A stretch of DNA of 64,000 bases from assembly GCA_051117315.1 (NCBI GenBank), contig JBNPEA010000052.1, positions 1 to 64,000 of the forward strand, read 5' to 3'. Made by a program: the position numbers and the translations under genes. Source of the stretch: Salinarimonas sp051117315 (lineage in GTDB: Bacteria; Pseudomonadota; Alphaproteobacteria; Rhizobiales; Beijerinckiaceae). The notes beneath the pieces were generated by a model. That model ran no database searches. It saw only the letters and a list, made by a program, of their open reading frames with translations, and was not told where the DNA came from. Of this stretch, positions 8,802-16,432 are shown one piece after another (position 1 is the stretch's first letter; every line of letters begins with the position of its first letter).

Positions 8802-11221
8802 CGAGCGCGTTCGACGACAGCCCCCGCGAGCGCCTCGCGCGCGACCGAGCCGATCCGGCGATCCTGCGCCTGCATCGCAGCCTGTCGCGCCTCGGCTCGG
8901 TCGCGTCGCTGATGAACACCGGCGCGCATCCCGACGACGAGCAGTCGGGCCTGCTCGCCTGGCTCCGCCACGGGCTCGGCATGCGCATCGCGGTGGCCTG
9001 CTCGACCCGCGGCGAGGGCGGGCAGAACGCGCTCGGGCCCGAGCGCGTCGGCGCGCTCGGCGTCCTGCGCACCCGCGAGATGGAGGAGGCGGCCCGCGTC
9101 CTCGACGCCGACGTGGTCTGGCTCGGCCACGGGCCGGGCGACCCGGTGCACGATTTCGGCTTCTCGAAGAACGGCGAGGACACGCTGGCGCGCTGGGGCG
9201 AGACGCGGATCGTCGAGCGGCTGGTGCGCGCCTACCGGGCCTGGCGCCCGGACATCGTGCTGCCGACCTTCCTCGACGTGCCGGGCCAGCACGGGCACCA
9301 TCGGGCGATGACCCGCGCGGCGCTCGCCGCGATCCCCCTCGCCGCCGACCCTGACGCCTTTCCCGAGCACGCGCTCGAGGGGCTCGCCCCCTGGCGCCCG
9401 GCGAAGGCCTACCTCCCCGCCTGGTCCGGCGGCGGGGACACCTACGACGACGAGACGCCGCCGCCGGCGCAGACGCTGGCGATCGCCATGCCCGGGCGCG
9501 AGCCGATCAGCGGCGCGGAGTACGACCGCATCGGCGAGTATTCCCGCTTCTACCATGCGAGCCAGGGGATGGGAGCCTGGCGCGAGGCGGCGCGGCGGAC
9601 CTATGCGCTGCATCTCGTCGACGGACCGGCCGGTGCCGGCGGGCACGAGGCGCATCTGCTGGAGGGCCTGCCGGCGACGCTGCGCGATCTCGCCCCGCCC
9701 GCCGGCGGGGATGCCGCCGCCCGCGCTCTCGTCGCGGCGCAGGAGGCGATCGAGGCGGCGCACGCCGCCTTCCCGGACCGCGCGCGGATAAGCGCCGCGC
9801 TCGTCGCCGCGGCGGACGCGCTCGAACGCGCGCAGGCGGGCGTCGAGGCGGGCTTCCGCGCCCTCCACGGTCATCGCCTGGCCCGCGCCGCGCGCGCGGT
9901 CGATGTCGCGCTGGTCGAGGCGAGCGGCCTCCTCGTGTCCGCACGGGCGCGCCCGACGCGGCTTTCGCCCGGGGCGGATGGCGGGCTCGAGGTGCGCATC
10001 GCGGAGCCCGGCGCGGCGCAGGAGGTCTCGGCGACGCTCGAGACGCCACCGGGCGTCGTCGCGCGACGGGAGGAGGCGGCCGACGGCTCCGTCGACGGCA
10101 CCGTCCGCTTCGCCCTGGAGGCGGCACACGACGCGCTGCTCTCGCCGCTCTACCCGCCGGCCTGGGACGCGCTCGGCGGCAACGGGCCGCTGGTGCCCAC
10201 CCTCTCCGCCACGATCGGCGGCCGGCGCGTGCATGTGCGGATCGACCTGGACGAGCCCTTCGCGCTGGCGCCCGGCGCCTCCGTCGCGCTCTCGCCGGAC
10301 GCCGTCGTGGCGCCGCTCGGCGATCCGCGCCGGGCCTGGCGCATCGCCGCCGACGGGCCGGAGATCGCCTTCGACGTCCCCCACGGCTTTCGCGCGGCGG
10401 GGGGCCAGGGGCGCTGGCGCGTCGAGGCCGTCGAGCCGCTCGCCCCTGGCCTGCACGTTTTCCCCGCCCGAACCGAGGCCGGCCCGGCCTGGCGCACGAC
10501 GCCGATCCGCTATCCGCACATCGGCGCGGCGGAGTATCGTGAGCCGGCTATATTTCGACTGCTCGCTCTCGATCTCGCCCTGCCGGAGGGTGCGCGCATC
10601 GGCTATGTCGGCTGCGGCGCGGACCGGGTCGGGCTCTGGCTCGAGCGCATGGGGCTCGACGTCGCGGCGCTCTCCGCCGCCGACCTCGCGGGCGATCTGA
10701 CCCGCTACACCACGATCGTGGTGGGCATCTTCGCCTTCGGGCGGCGGCCCGATCTCGCCGCCGCGACGACACGGCTGCACGCTTTCGTGGACCGCGGCGG
10801 GCATCTCGTGACGCTCTACCATCGCCCGAGCGACGGCTGGGACCCCGACGCGACGCCGCCGCGCCCGCTCGCCATCGGCTCGCCGTCCCTGCGCTGGCGC
10901 GTGACGAACCCGGCTGCGCCGGTCACGGTGCTCGCGCCGGACCATCCGCTGCTCGCCGGACCCAACCGGATCGGCGAGGCCGATTGGGAGGGCTGGGACA
11001 AGGAGCGCGGGCTCTACTTCGCAGCCGCGCGGGACGCGGCCTACGAGCCGCTGCTCGCCATGAGCGATCCCGGCGAGGCGCCGCTCGACGGTGCGCTCGT
11101 CTCGGCGCGGATCGGGCGCGGGCGCCACACGCACACGAGCCTCGTCCTGCACCACCAGCTCGACCGGCTCGTGCCGGGCGCCTTCCGGCTGATGGCGAAC
11201 CTCGTGCAGCCCGCGTCCTGA
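8798..11221 (+). CDS. PIG-L family deacetylase with C-terminal amidotransferase-like domain
   Basis: A large protein of 807 residues. The N-terminal 270 residues are a PIG-L/LmbE zinc-dependent N-deacetylase domain with the metal motif AHPDDEQSG near residues 46-50 and a second histidine cluster in GQHGHHRAM. Family members remove acetyl groups from GlcNAc-type sugars. The middle part contains alanine-rich helices and beta-rich segments without a clear family. The C-terminal 220 residues (from RIGYVGCGADRVGLWLERMG to the end) resemble a class I glutamine-amidotransferase/ThuA-like fold without a visible catalytic triad. No signal peptide is seen. It overlaps the ROK stop by four bases. Its likely task is deacetylating the imported amino sugar. 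Confidence 0.85.
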   Translation: MTSAFDDSPRERLARDRADPAILRLHRSLSRLGSVASLMNTGAHPDDEQSGLLAWLRHGLGMRIAVACSTRGEGGQNALGPERVGALGVLRTREMEEAARVLDADVVWLGHGPGDPVHDFGFSKNGEDTLARWGETRIVERLVRAYRAWRPDIVLPTFLDVPGQHGHHRAMTRAALAAIPLAADPDAFPEHALEGLAPWRPAKAYLPAWSGGGDTYDDETPPPAQTLAIAMPGREPISGAEYDRIGEYSRFYHASQGMGAWREAARRTYALHLVDGPAGAGGHEAHLLEGLPATLRDLAPPAGGDAAARALVAAQEAIEAAHAAFPDRARISAALVAAADALERAQAGVEAGFRALHGHRLARAARAVDVALVEASGLLVSARARPTRLSPGADGGLEVRIAEPGAAQEVSATLETPPGVVARREEAADGSVDGTVRFALEAAHDALLSPLYPPAWDALGGNGPLVPTLSATIGGRRVHVRIDLDEPFALAPGASVALSPDAVVAPLGDPRRAWRIAADGPEIAFDVPHGFRAAGGQGRWRVEAVEPLAPGLHVFPARTEAGPAWRTTPIRYPHIGAAEYREPAIFRLLALDLALPEGARIGYVGCGADRVGLWLERMGLDVAALSAADLAGDLTRYTTIVVGIFAFGRRPDLAAATTRLHAFVDRGGHLVTLYHRPSDGWDPDATPPRPLAIGSPSLRWRVTNPAAPVTVLAPDHPLLAGPNRIGEADWEGWDKERGLYFAAARDAAYEPLLAMSDPGEAPLDGALVSARIGRGRHTHTSLVLHHQLDRLVPGAFRLMANLVQPAS

Positions 11222-11225
11222 CGCG

Positions 11226-12143
11226 ATGACGAGCGTCGCGCGCGAGGAGGCGGACGACAGCCGCGCGGGCATCGCCTGGCTCGTGGCGGACATGACGCTC
11301 GTCTCGCTGATGGCGGCGATCGTGAAGGCGCAGGGCGCGACCTATCCGGCGGTGCAGCTCGTCTTCCTGCGCGCCGCCATCGGGCTCGTGGCGATCGCGC
11401 CCCTCGTCTGGCGCCACCGCGCGCAGGTGATCGGGACGCGACGGCCGTGGCGGCATCTCCTGCGGGTGGCCTGCAACGCCCTGGCGCTCACCGGGAACTT
11501 CGCCGCGCTCGCGGCGCTGCCGCTCGCCCTCGTCACCGCCATCGGCTTCACGCGGCCCCTCGTGGCGATGGCGCTCGCGGTGCTGCTGCTGGGCGAGCGG
11601 GTGGCGCGGGCGCGCTGGCTCTATGCGCTGGCGGCGCTCGCGGCGGTCCTCGTCATGGTGGCGCCGAGCGGGGCGGTGTGGAACGCGGGCCTCCTCGCCG
11701 CCGGCGCCTCGGTGCTGTTCGGCTCGCTCGCCGTCGTGCAGACGCGGGCGCTGCGGGCGGAGAGCCCCGTCGCGATGATGGTGTTCTACACGCTCGGGCT
11801 CGGCGTCCTGACCGCGCCGTTCGCCGCCGCCACGTGGGTTCCGCTCGCCGGCGAGGACGTGCCGGCGATCCTGTGCGCGGGGCTGCTGGCGCAGGCCGGG
11901 CAATATTGCTTCCTGCGCGCCTACCGCGCCGCGCCCGCGAGCGTGCTCGCGCCGGTCGGCTACCTGTCGATCGTGTTCGCCGCGGCGACGGGATTCCTCG
12001 TCTTCGGCGAGCGGCCGACCTGGACCATGGCGGCGGGTGCGGCGTTCATCGTCTTGATCCTGCACTGCGACGCGCGTGCCGCCCGCCGGGCGGCGCGCTC
12101 TCGCACGAGATCCGAAGCACGGCCCGAGGAGACGAAGCGATGA
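11226..12143 (+). CDS. EamA/DMT-family transporter
   Basis: An inner-membrane protein of 305 residues made of two EamA repeats with about ten hydrophobic helices, the usual size for the drug/metabolite transporter superfamily. Repeat one starts at IAWLVADMTLVSLMAAIVKA, and repeat two shows GQYCFLRAYRAAPASVLAPVGYL and FLVFGERPTWTMAAGAAFIV. It lies four bases after the deacetylase stop and overlaps the SIS gene by four bases, so it belongs to the ROK operon. Members export or import small metabolites; here it might release a side product such as the removed acyl group or a sugar, which is a guess. Confidence 0.87.
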   Translation: MTSVAREEADDSRAGIAWLVADMTLVSLMAAIVKAQGATYPAVQLVFLRAAIGLVAIAPLVWRHRAQVIGTRRPWRHLLRVACNALALTGNFAALAALPLALVTAIGFTRPLVAMALAVLLLGERVARARWLYALAALAAVLVMVAPSGAVWNAGLLAAGASVLFGSLAVVQTRALRAESPVAMMVFYTLGLGVLTAPFAAATWVPLAGEDVPAILCAGLLAQAGQYCFLRAYRAAPASVLAPVGYLSIVFAAATGFLVFGERPTWTMAAGAAFIVLILHCDARAARRAARSRTRSEARPEETKR

Positions 12144-13162
12144 CGAGCCTGATGCGGTCCGAGACCGAGGAGGCGGCGACGGTCGTCGCCCGGGCACTGG
12201 CGGCCGAGCGCGAGACGCTGGCGGGGCTCGGCCGGCGCATCGCCGCGCGCCCGCCGCCGGTGATCACCACCGCCGCGCGCGGCTCCTCCGACCACGCCGC
12301 CGGGTTCTTCGAGTACCTGTGCGAGATCGTGCTCGGCATCCCGGTGGCCTCGGTCGGCCCCTCCGTCGCCTCGGCCTACGGCGCGCGCCTGCGGCTCGAG
12401 GGGGCGCTGCACGTCTCGGTGTCGCAATCGGGCGCGAGCCCGGACATCCTGGCGCTGCAGCAGGCCGCACGGGCGGGCGGCGCGCTCACGGTCGCCGTGG
12501 TCAACGAGACGAGTTCGCCCCTCGCCGACGCGGCCGACGTGGTGATCCCGCTCCATGCCGGACCGGAACGCAGCGTGGCCGCGACCAAGACCTGCCTCGC
12601 GTCCGCCGCGCTGCTCGCCGGGCTGGTGGCGCACGCCGCGGACGACGCGACCCTGCACGCGGGCCTCGCGGCGCTCCCGGACGCGCTCGCCGCGCCGGCC
12701 GAGGGCGACGCGGCGGGGCTCGTCGAGACCCTCGCCGATGCCCGCTCGCTCTTCGTGCTCGGGCGCGGGCCGGGCTTCGCGGTGGCGCGCGAGGCGGCGC
12801 TCAAGGCCAAGGAGACCGCGGCGCTGCACGCCGAGGCGGTCTCGCTGGCCGAGGTCCAGCACGGCCCGCGCCAGCTCGTGGCCGCGGGCTTTCCCATCCT
12901 CGCCTTCGTGCCGGACGACGCCGCGCGCGAAACGAGCCTGCGGGCGCTCGAGGGGCTCGCCGACCAGGGCGGGCGTCCGAGCCTGATCGGCACGACGACG
13001 GCTGCCTGGCCGGGCCTGCGCACCGCGACGACCGGCGCGCCGCTCATCGACCCGCTGGTGGGGCTGTGCGCCTTCTACCGCGTGATCGAGGCGGTGGCGC
13101 GCCGGCGCGGGCACGATCCGGACGCGCCGGCGCACCTGAGCAAGGTCACGCGCACCCGCTGA
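12140..13162 (+). CDS. Tandem SIS-domain protein, GlmS-like deaminase/isomerase (NagB-II type)
   Basis: A 340-residue cytoplasmic protein with two SIS domains equal to the isomerase half of GlmS but without the glutaminase domain. Motifs include TAARGSSDHAAGFFEYL, the phosphosugar loop VSVSQSGASPDIL, ETAALHAEAVSLAEVQHGP, and a C-terminus DAPAHLSKVTRTR matching the GlmS DxPxxLxKVT ending. Free-standing proteins of this type include the NagB-II glucosamine-6-phosphate deaminases. The start at 12140 gives an ATGA overlap with the transporter gene. With the PfkB kinase, the PIG-L deacetylase and the ROK regulator it fits an amino-sugar route: deacetylate, phosphorylate, deaminate/isomerise. An AgaS-like role on another amino sugar phosphate is equally possible. 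Confidence 0.87.
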   Translation: MTSLMRSETEEAATVVARALAAERETLAGLGRRIAARPPPVITTAARGSSDHAAGFFEYLCEIVLGIPVASVGPSVASAYGARLRLEGALHVSVSQSGASPDILALQQAARAGGALTVAVVNETSSPLADAADVVIPLHAGPERSVAATKTCLASAALLAGLVAHAADDATLHAGLAALPDALAAPAEGDAAGLVETLADARSLFVLGRGPGFAVAREAALKAKETAALHAEAVSLAEVQHGPRQLVAAGFPILAFVPDDAARETSLRALEGLADQGGRPSLIGTTTAAWPGLRTATTGAPLIDPLVGLCAFYRVIEAVARRRGHDPDAPAHLSKVTRTR

Positions 13163-13171
13163 CGCGCCGTC

Positions 13172-13188
13172 GAATATCCGGGATGGAC
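13172..13188 (+). promoter_or_regulatory. Candidate regulatory element, copy 1
   Basis: GAATATCCGGGATGGAC matches, at 14 of 17 positions, the minus-strand sequence at 14337-14353. The two copies flank the ribose-type binding-protein gene in opposite orientation, each in noncoding DNA. This copy lies 172 bases before the gene. Function unknown; a regulator site for the importer operon is the simplest idea. Confidence 0.4.
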
Positions 13189-13236
13189 GAAACCCGCCTG
13201 AGCACAGCGCTTCCGGCGGGCTCCGGGCGTGCGGAT

Positions 13237-13249
13237 GTCCAGTCTGGAC
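13237..13249. promoter_or_regulatory. Perfect palindrome upstream of the ribose-type ABC operon
   Basis: GTCCAG-T-CTGGAC is a perfect six-base inverted repeat with a single central base, 112 bases before the start at 13361. The half-site TGGACGAA also occurs at 13184-13191, 61 bases upstream, and a further GTCCA at 13292. This clustering is what an operator region would show, but no regulator can be assigned from sequence alone. Confidence 0.4.
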
Positions 13250-13360
13250 GAATCAGGTGCACGCATCCGCGCCGAGCGATGTAGTCTTCCGGTCCAGGAG
13301 GTCGATCACGGCCTCGGCAACGAGACAGCCGCGAAGCGGCGGAACGGGAGGACCCCCACC

Positions 13361-14296
13361 ATGCAACGCACCCTCATCATGTCCCTGCTCGCCTCGGCGG
13401 CGCTCGTCGGCGGCGCGTCCGCGCAGGAGACGATCCGCATCGGCATCACGCAGAACAACGTCGGCGTCGACAGCTACCAGACGACCTACGAGAAGGCCTT
13501 CATCGAGGCGGCGGAGGCCGACCCGATGGTCGAGGCCGTCGTGCTCGACGCCGGCGGCGACGTCGCGCGCCAGATCGGCCAGATGCAGGACCTCATCCAG
13601 CAGCAGGTCGACGCGATCATCATCTGGCCGACCAACGGCCAGGCCGTGGTGCCCGTCGTGCGCCAGGCGCACCAGGCGGGCATCCCCGTCGTCGTCACCA
13701 ACAGCCAGGTCGCGGAGGCCGGGTTCGACTTCATCGCGTCGTTCTCGGGGCCCGACAACATCACCCAGGGGCGCTACTCCGCCGAGATGATGTGCGATGC
13801 CCTCGACGGCGAAGGCCGCGTGGTGCAGATCTCCGGCCAGCCGGGCTACACCACCGCGATCGAGCGCCAGAAGGGCTTCGAGGACGCGCTCGCCGAGCAG
13901 TGCCCGGGCGTCGAGATCGTCGAGACCCAGCCCGGCGACTGGAACCGCGAGAAGTCGCAGCGGGTGATGGAGAACTTCCTCACCAAGTACGACGACATCG
14001 ACGGCGTCTATTCCGGCGACGACAACATGGGCGTCGGCGCGCTCAACGCCGCCAAGGCGGCCGGCCGCGACGACCTCGTCTTCATCGGCGCGACGAACTT
14101 CGCCGTCGGCTACGAGGCGATGGGCCGGGGCGAGTACTGGGGATCGGTCTATCAGTCGCCGGTGGAGGACGCGCGCAACGCGCTCGCCACCGCCAAGGCG
14201 GTGGTGATGGGCGAGGAAGTGCCCTTCCTCAACTACTTCGATACGCCGAAGATCACCCAGGACAACATGGCCGACTTCGACAAGCCGGTGTTCTGA
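13361..14296 (+). CDS. Ribose-type sugar ABC transporter substrate-binding protein
   Basis: A periplasmic binding protein of the type-1 fold (RbsB/LacI-like), 311 residues. The start at 13361 was chosen because a strong purine-rich site (GGGAGGA) precedes it and because it gives a clean signal peptide ending in GGASA before QETIRIGITQNNVG. Family features are DLIQQQVDAIIIWPTNGQAVVPVVRQAHQAGIPVVV (split here by the reading of the fold) and YSGDDNMGVGALNAAKAAG. It heads the long plus-strand operon and is separated from the permeases by a strong hairpin, which often allows higher expression of the binding protein. The ligand is not known; the downstream enzymes suggest a polyol or sugar acid. 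Confidence 0.93.
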   Translation: MQRTLIMSLLASAALVGGASAQETIRIGITQNNVGVDSYQTTYEKAFIEAAEADPMVEAVVLDAGGDVARQIGQMQDLIQQQVDAIIIWPTNGQAVVPVVRQAHQAGIPVVVTNSQVAEAGFDFIASFSGPDNITQGRYSAEMMCDALDGEGRVVQISGQPGYTTAIERQKGFEDALAEQCPGVEIVETQPGDWNREKSQRVMENFLTKYDDIDGVYSGDDNMGVGALNAAKAAGRDDLVFIGATNFAVGYEAMGRGEYWGSVYQSPVEDARNALATAKAVVMGEEVPFLNYFDTPKITQDNMADFDKPVF

Positions 14297-14304
14297 CGCG
14301 CGCG

Positions 14305-14331
14305 GCGGGCGCCGGTACGGCCGGCGCCCGC
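14305..14331 (+). terminator. Strong hairpin after the binding-protein gene
   Basis: GCGGGCGCCGG, loop TACGG, CCGGCGCCCGC: a perfect 11-base-pair GC stem starting nine bases after the binding-protein stop. No T-run follows, so it is probably a partial terminator or an RNA-stabilising structure that uncouples binding-protein and permease levels rather than a full stop. Confidence 0.6.
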
Positions 14332-14336
14332 ATCCC

Positions 14337-14353
14337 GTCCATTTCGGATATCC
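14337..14353 (-). promoter_or_regulatory. Candidate regulatory element, copy 2 (inverted)
   Basis: Read on the minus strand, GGATATCCGAAATGGAC matches copy 1 (13172-13188) at 14 of 17 positions. It includes the palindrome CGGATATCCG (14345-14354) and lies about 100 bases before the first permease start. It may be an internal operator or promoter element of the importer operon. Confidence 0.4.
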
Positions 14354-14450
14354 GCAGATCGCGCGGCCCTCGGAGGAGACTCTCCCCGGGGCTGCGGGCG
14401 CCACGCGAAGCCGGCGAGGAGACCGGCGCGGGCGCGGGAGGATACGCATC

Positions 14451-15467
14451 ATGGCGAAGACGACCGTCGACATCGCCGTCCCGGCGCGCCGCGCGCCATG
14501 GCCGACACGCGAAGGCGTCGTGCATTTCCTGCAGACGAAGGGCCTGCTCGTCGCCTTCGCGCTGTTCCTGGTGGCCTTCTCGCTCGCGAGCGAACGCTTC
14601 GCCAGCGTCGACAACGTCTCGACCGTGCTGCGCCAGGTGGCGATCGTCGGCACGATCGCGGTGGGCGTGACCATCGTCGTCATCGGCGGCAACCTCGATC
14701 TCTCGGTCGGATCGCTGCTCTCGTTCACGACGGTGCTGGTCGTCGACCTGCACGACAAGATCGGGCCGGGCCCGGCGATCCTGGCGATGTTCGCCGTCGC
14801 CCTGGCCGTGGGATGCATCAACGGGCTGCTCGTGGGCTTCGCGCGGCTCAACTCGCTGATCGTGACGCTCGGCATGCTGTCGGCCATCCAGGGCGTGACG
14901 CTGATCTATTCCGGCGGGCAGAACGTCGACATCGCCGACCAGGAGGGCACCTGGTTCGCCTTCTTCGGGCGCGACTTCCTGCTGGGCGTCGCGGTGCCGA
15001 CCTGGATCTTCCTCGCGCTCGCCGTCGTGTTCCACGTCGTGCTCACCCGCACCACCTTCGGGCGACGCGTCTTCGCGGTGGGCGGGAACCCGACCGCCTC
15101 CGCCTTTTCCGGGGTGCGCCGGGCCCGGGTGGTGTTCTCCACCTACGTGATCTCGGCCTTCTGCGTCGCCTGCGCCGCGCTGATCCTGGGAAGCCGGGTG
15201 ATGGGCAGCCAGAACAACGTCGGCCAGGGCTACGAGCTCGTCGTGCTCGCCGGCGTCATCCTCGGCGGCACCTCGCTGATGGGCGGCGCGGGATCGATCC
15301 CGAAGACCGTGATCGGCGTGCTGATCCTCGGCTTCATCCAGAACGGCCTGCTGCTGCTCGGCTACCCCTACTACACGCAGTGGCTCGTCACCTGGGTCGT
15401 CATCATCCTCGCCGTCTGGCTCGACGTGGCGTCGAAGCGCGGCCGGCTGTTCACCACGACGAGCTGA
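14451..15467 (+). CDS. Ribose-type sugar ABC transporter permease 1
   Basis: An inner-membrane permease of the CUT2 (RbsC) class, 338 residues, with about nine hydrophobic helices. Conserved segments are VGVTIVVIGGNLDLSVGSLL, GRRVFAVGGNPTASAFSGV and VILGGTSLMGGAGSIPKTV. It pairs with the second permease 12 bases downstream. CUT2 importers normally use one permease gene as a homodimer, so two adjacent, distinct permeases suggest a heterodimer here. The N-terminal 25 residues before the first helix are cytoplasmic. Confidence 0.93.
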   Translation: MAKTTVDIAVPARRAPWPTREGVVHFLQTKGLLVAFALFLVAFSLASERFASVDNVSTVLRQVAIVGTIAVGVTIVVIGGNLDLSVGSLLSFTTVLVVDLHDKIGPGPAILAMFAVALAVGCINGLLVGFARLNSLIVTLGMLSAIQGVTLIYSGGQNVDIADQEGTWFAFFGRDFLLGVAVPTWIFLALAVVFHVVLTRTTFGRRVFAVGGNPTASAFSGVRRARVVFSTYVISAFCVACAALILGSRVMGSQNNVGQGYELVVLAGVILGGTSLMGGAGSIPKTVIGVLILGFIQNGLLLLGYPYYTQWLVTWVVIILAVWLDVASKRGRLFTTTS

Positions 15468-15478
15468 GGGAGGCCGTC

Positions 15479-16432
15479 ATGCTCCGCGTCACCGGCCTCG
15501 CGCGCCGCATCCCGCCGATCTGGCTCATCCTGATCGCCTGCACGGCTTTCTTCTCGGTGTCGGCGGACAGCTTCTTCGCCATCGGCAACTTCACGAACAT
15601 CCTGATCCAGACGTCGACCATCGGGCTGATCGCGCTCGGCATGACGGTGGTGATGATCAACGGCAACATCGACCTCTCGGTCGGCGCCGTGGTGGCGCTC
15701 GCGGCGAGCCTCGCCGTCGGGCTGCAGGGCGATCTCGGCATCATCCCCGCGGTGCTGGTCGGGCTCGGCGCCGGCGTGGCTCTGGGATTCCTCAATGGGA
15801 TGATCGTGTGGAAGACCGGCGTCGACGCCTTCATCGTCACGCTGGGCGCCATGATGGGCGTGCGTGGGCTGGTCTTCGTCTATACGGGCGAGCAGTCCTT
15901 CTTCGCCATGGACTGCGCCTACTCGGACTTCGGCATGTCGTCCGTCGCGGGCGTGCCGACGCTGGCCTGGGTGTTCCTCGCCTTCACCCTGGTCATGCAC
16001 CTCGTGATGACCCGCACGGCGCACGGCCGCAACGCCTATGCGGTGGGCGGCAATCGCGAGGCGGCGGAGAACGCCGGCATCCGCGTCGGCCGCCACATGG
16101 TCGCGAACTTCATGCTGGTGGGCTTCTTCGCGGCGCTCGCGGGGATCACGCTGTCGACCCAGATGGGCGCCTCGACCCCCAACCTCGGCACGAACTACGA
16201 GCTGTGGGTCATCACCGCCGTCGTGCTCGGCGGCACCAAGCTCGCCGGCGGCGCGGGCTCGATCCTCGGCACGCTCGGCGGCGTGCTCACCATCGGCGTT
16301 CTGCGCAACGGCATGAACCTGATGCAGGTGCCCGCCTTCTACGTCCTCGTGGTGATGGGCGTGATCCTGATCGCGGTGCTCCTCGTCGACGCCCGCATCA
16401 ACCGCCGCGCGGCGGGGGAGGTGGCCTCGTGA
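15479..16432 (+). CDS. Ribose-type sugar ABC transporter permease 2
   Basis: The second CUT2 permease, 317 residues, with the same signatures: MTVVMINGNIDLSVGAVVAL, GRNAYAVGGNREAAENAGI and AVVLGGTKLAGGAGSILGTLG. The start at 15479 follows a GAGGGAGG-like ribosome site overlapping the end of permease 1. Its stop overlaps the GTG start of the ATPase by four bases. Together with permease 1 it would form the membrane channel for the ligand bound by the protein at 13361-14296. Confidence 0.92.
   Translation: MLRVTGLARRIPPIWLILIACTAFFSVSADSFFAIGNFTNILIQTSTIGLIALGMTVVMINGNIDLSVGAVVALAASLAVGLQGDLGIIPAVLVGLGAGVALGFLNGMIVWKTGVDAFIVTLGAMMGVRGLVFVYTGEQSFFAMDCAYSDFGMSSVAGVPTLAWVFLAFTLVMHLVMTRTAHGRNAYAVGGNREAAENAGIRVGRHMVANFMLVGFFAALAGITLSTQMGASTPNLGTNYELWVITAVVLGGTKLAGGAGSILGTLGGVLTIGVLRNGMNLMQVPAFYVLVVMGVILIAVLLVDARINRRAAGEVAS

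Noticed and set aside
8270..11293. Very long open frame on the minus strand, antisense to the deacetylase gene
   Set aside because: Its product is arginine-, alanine- and glycine-rich without domains, as expected for the opposite strand of a GC-rich gene. Similar long antisense frames occur over nearly all genes here.
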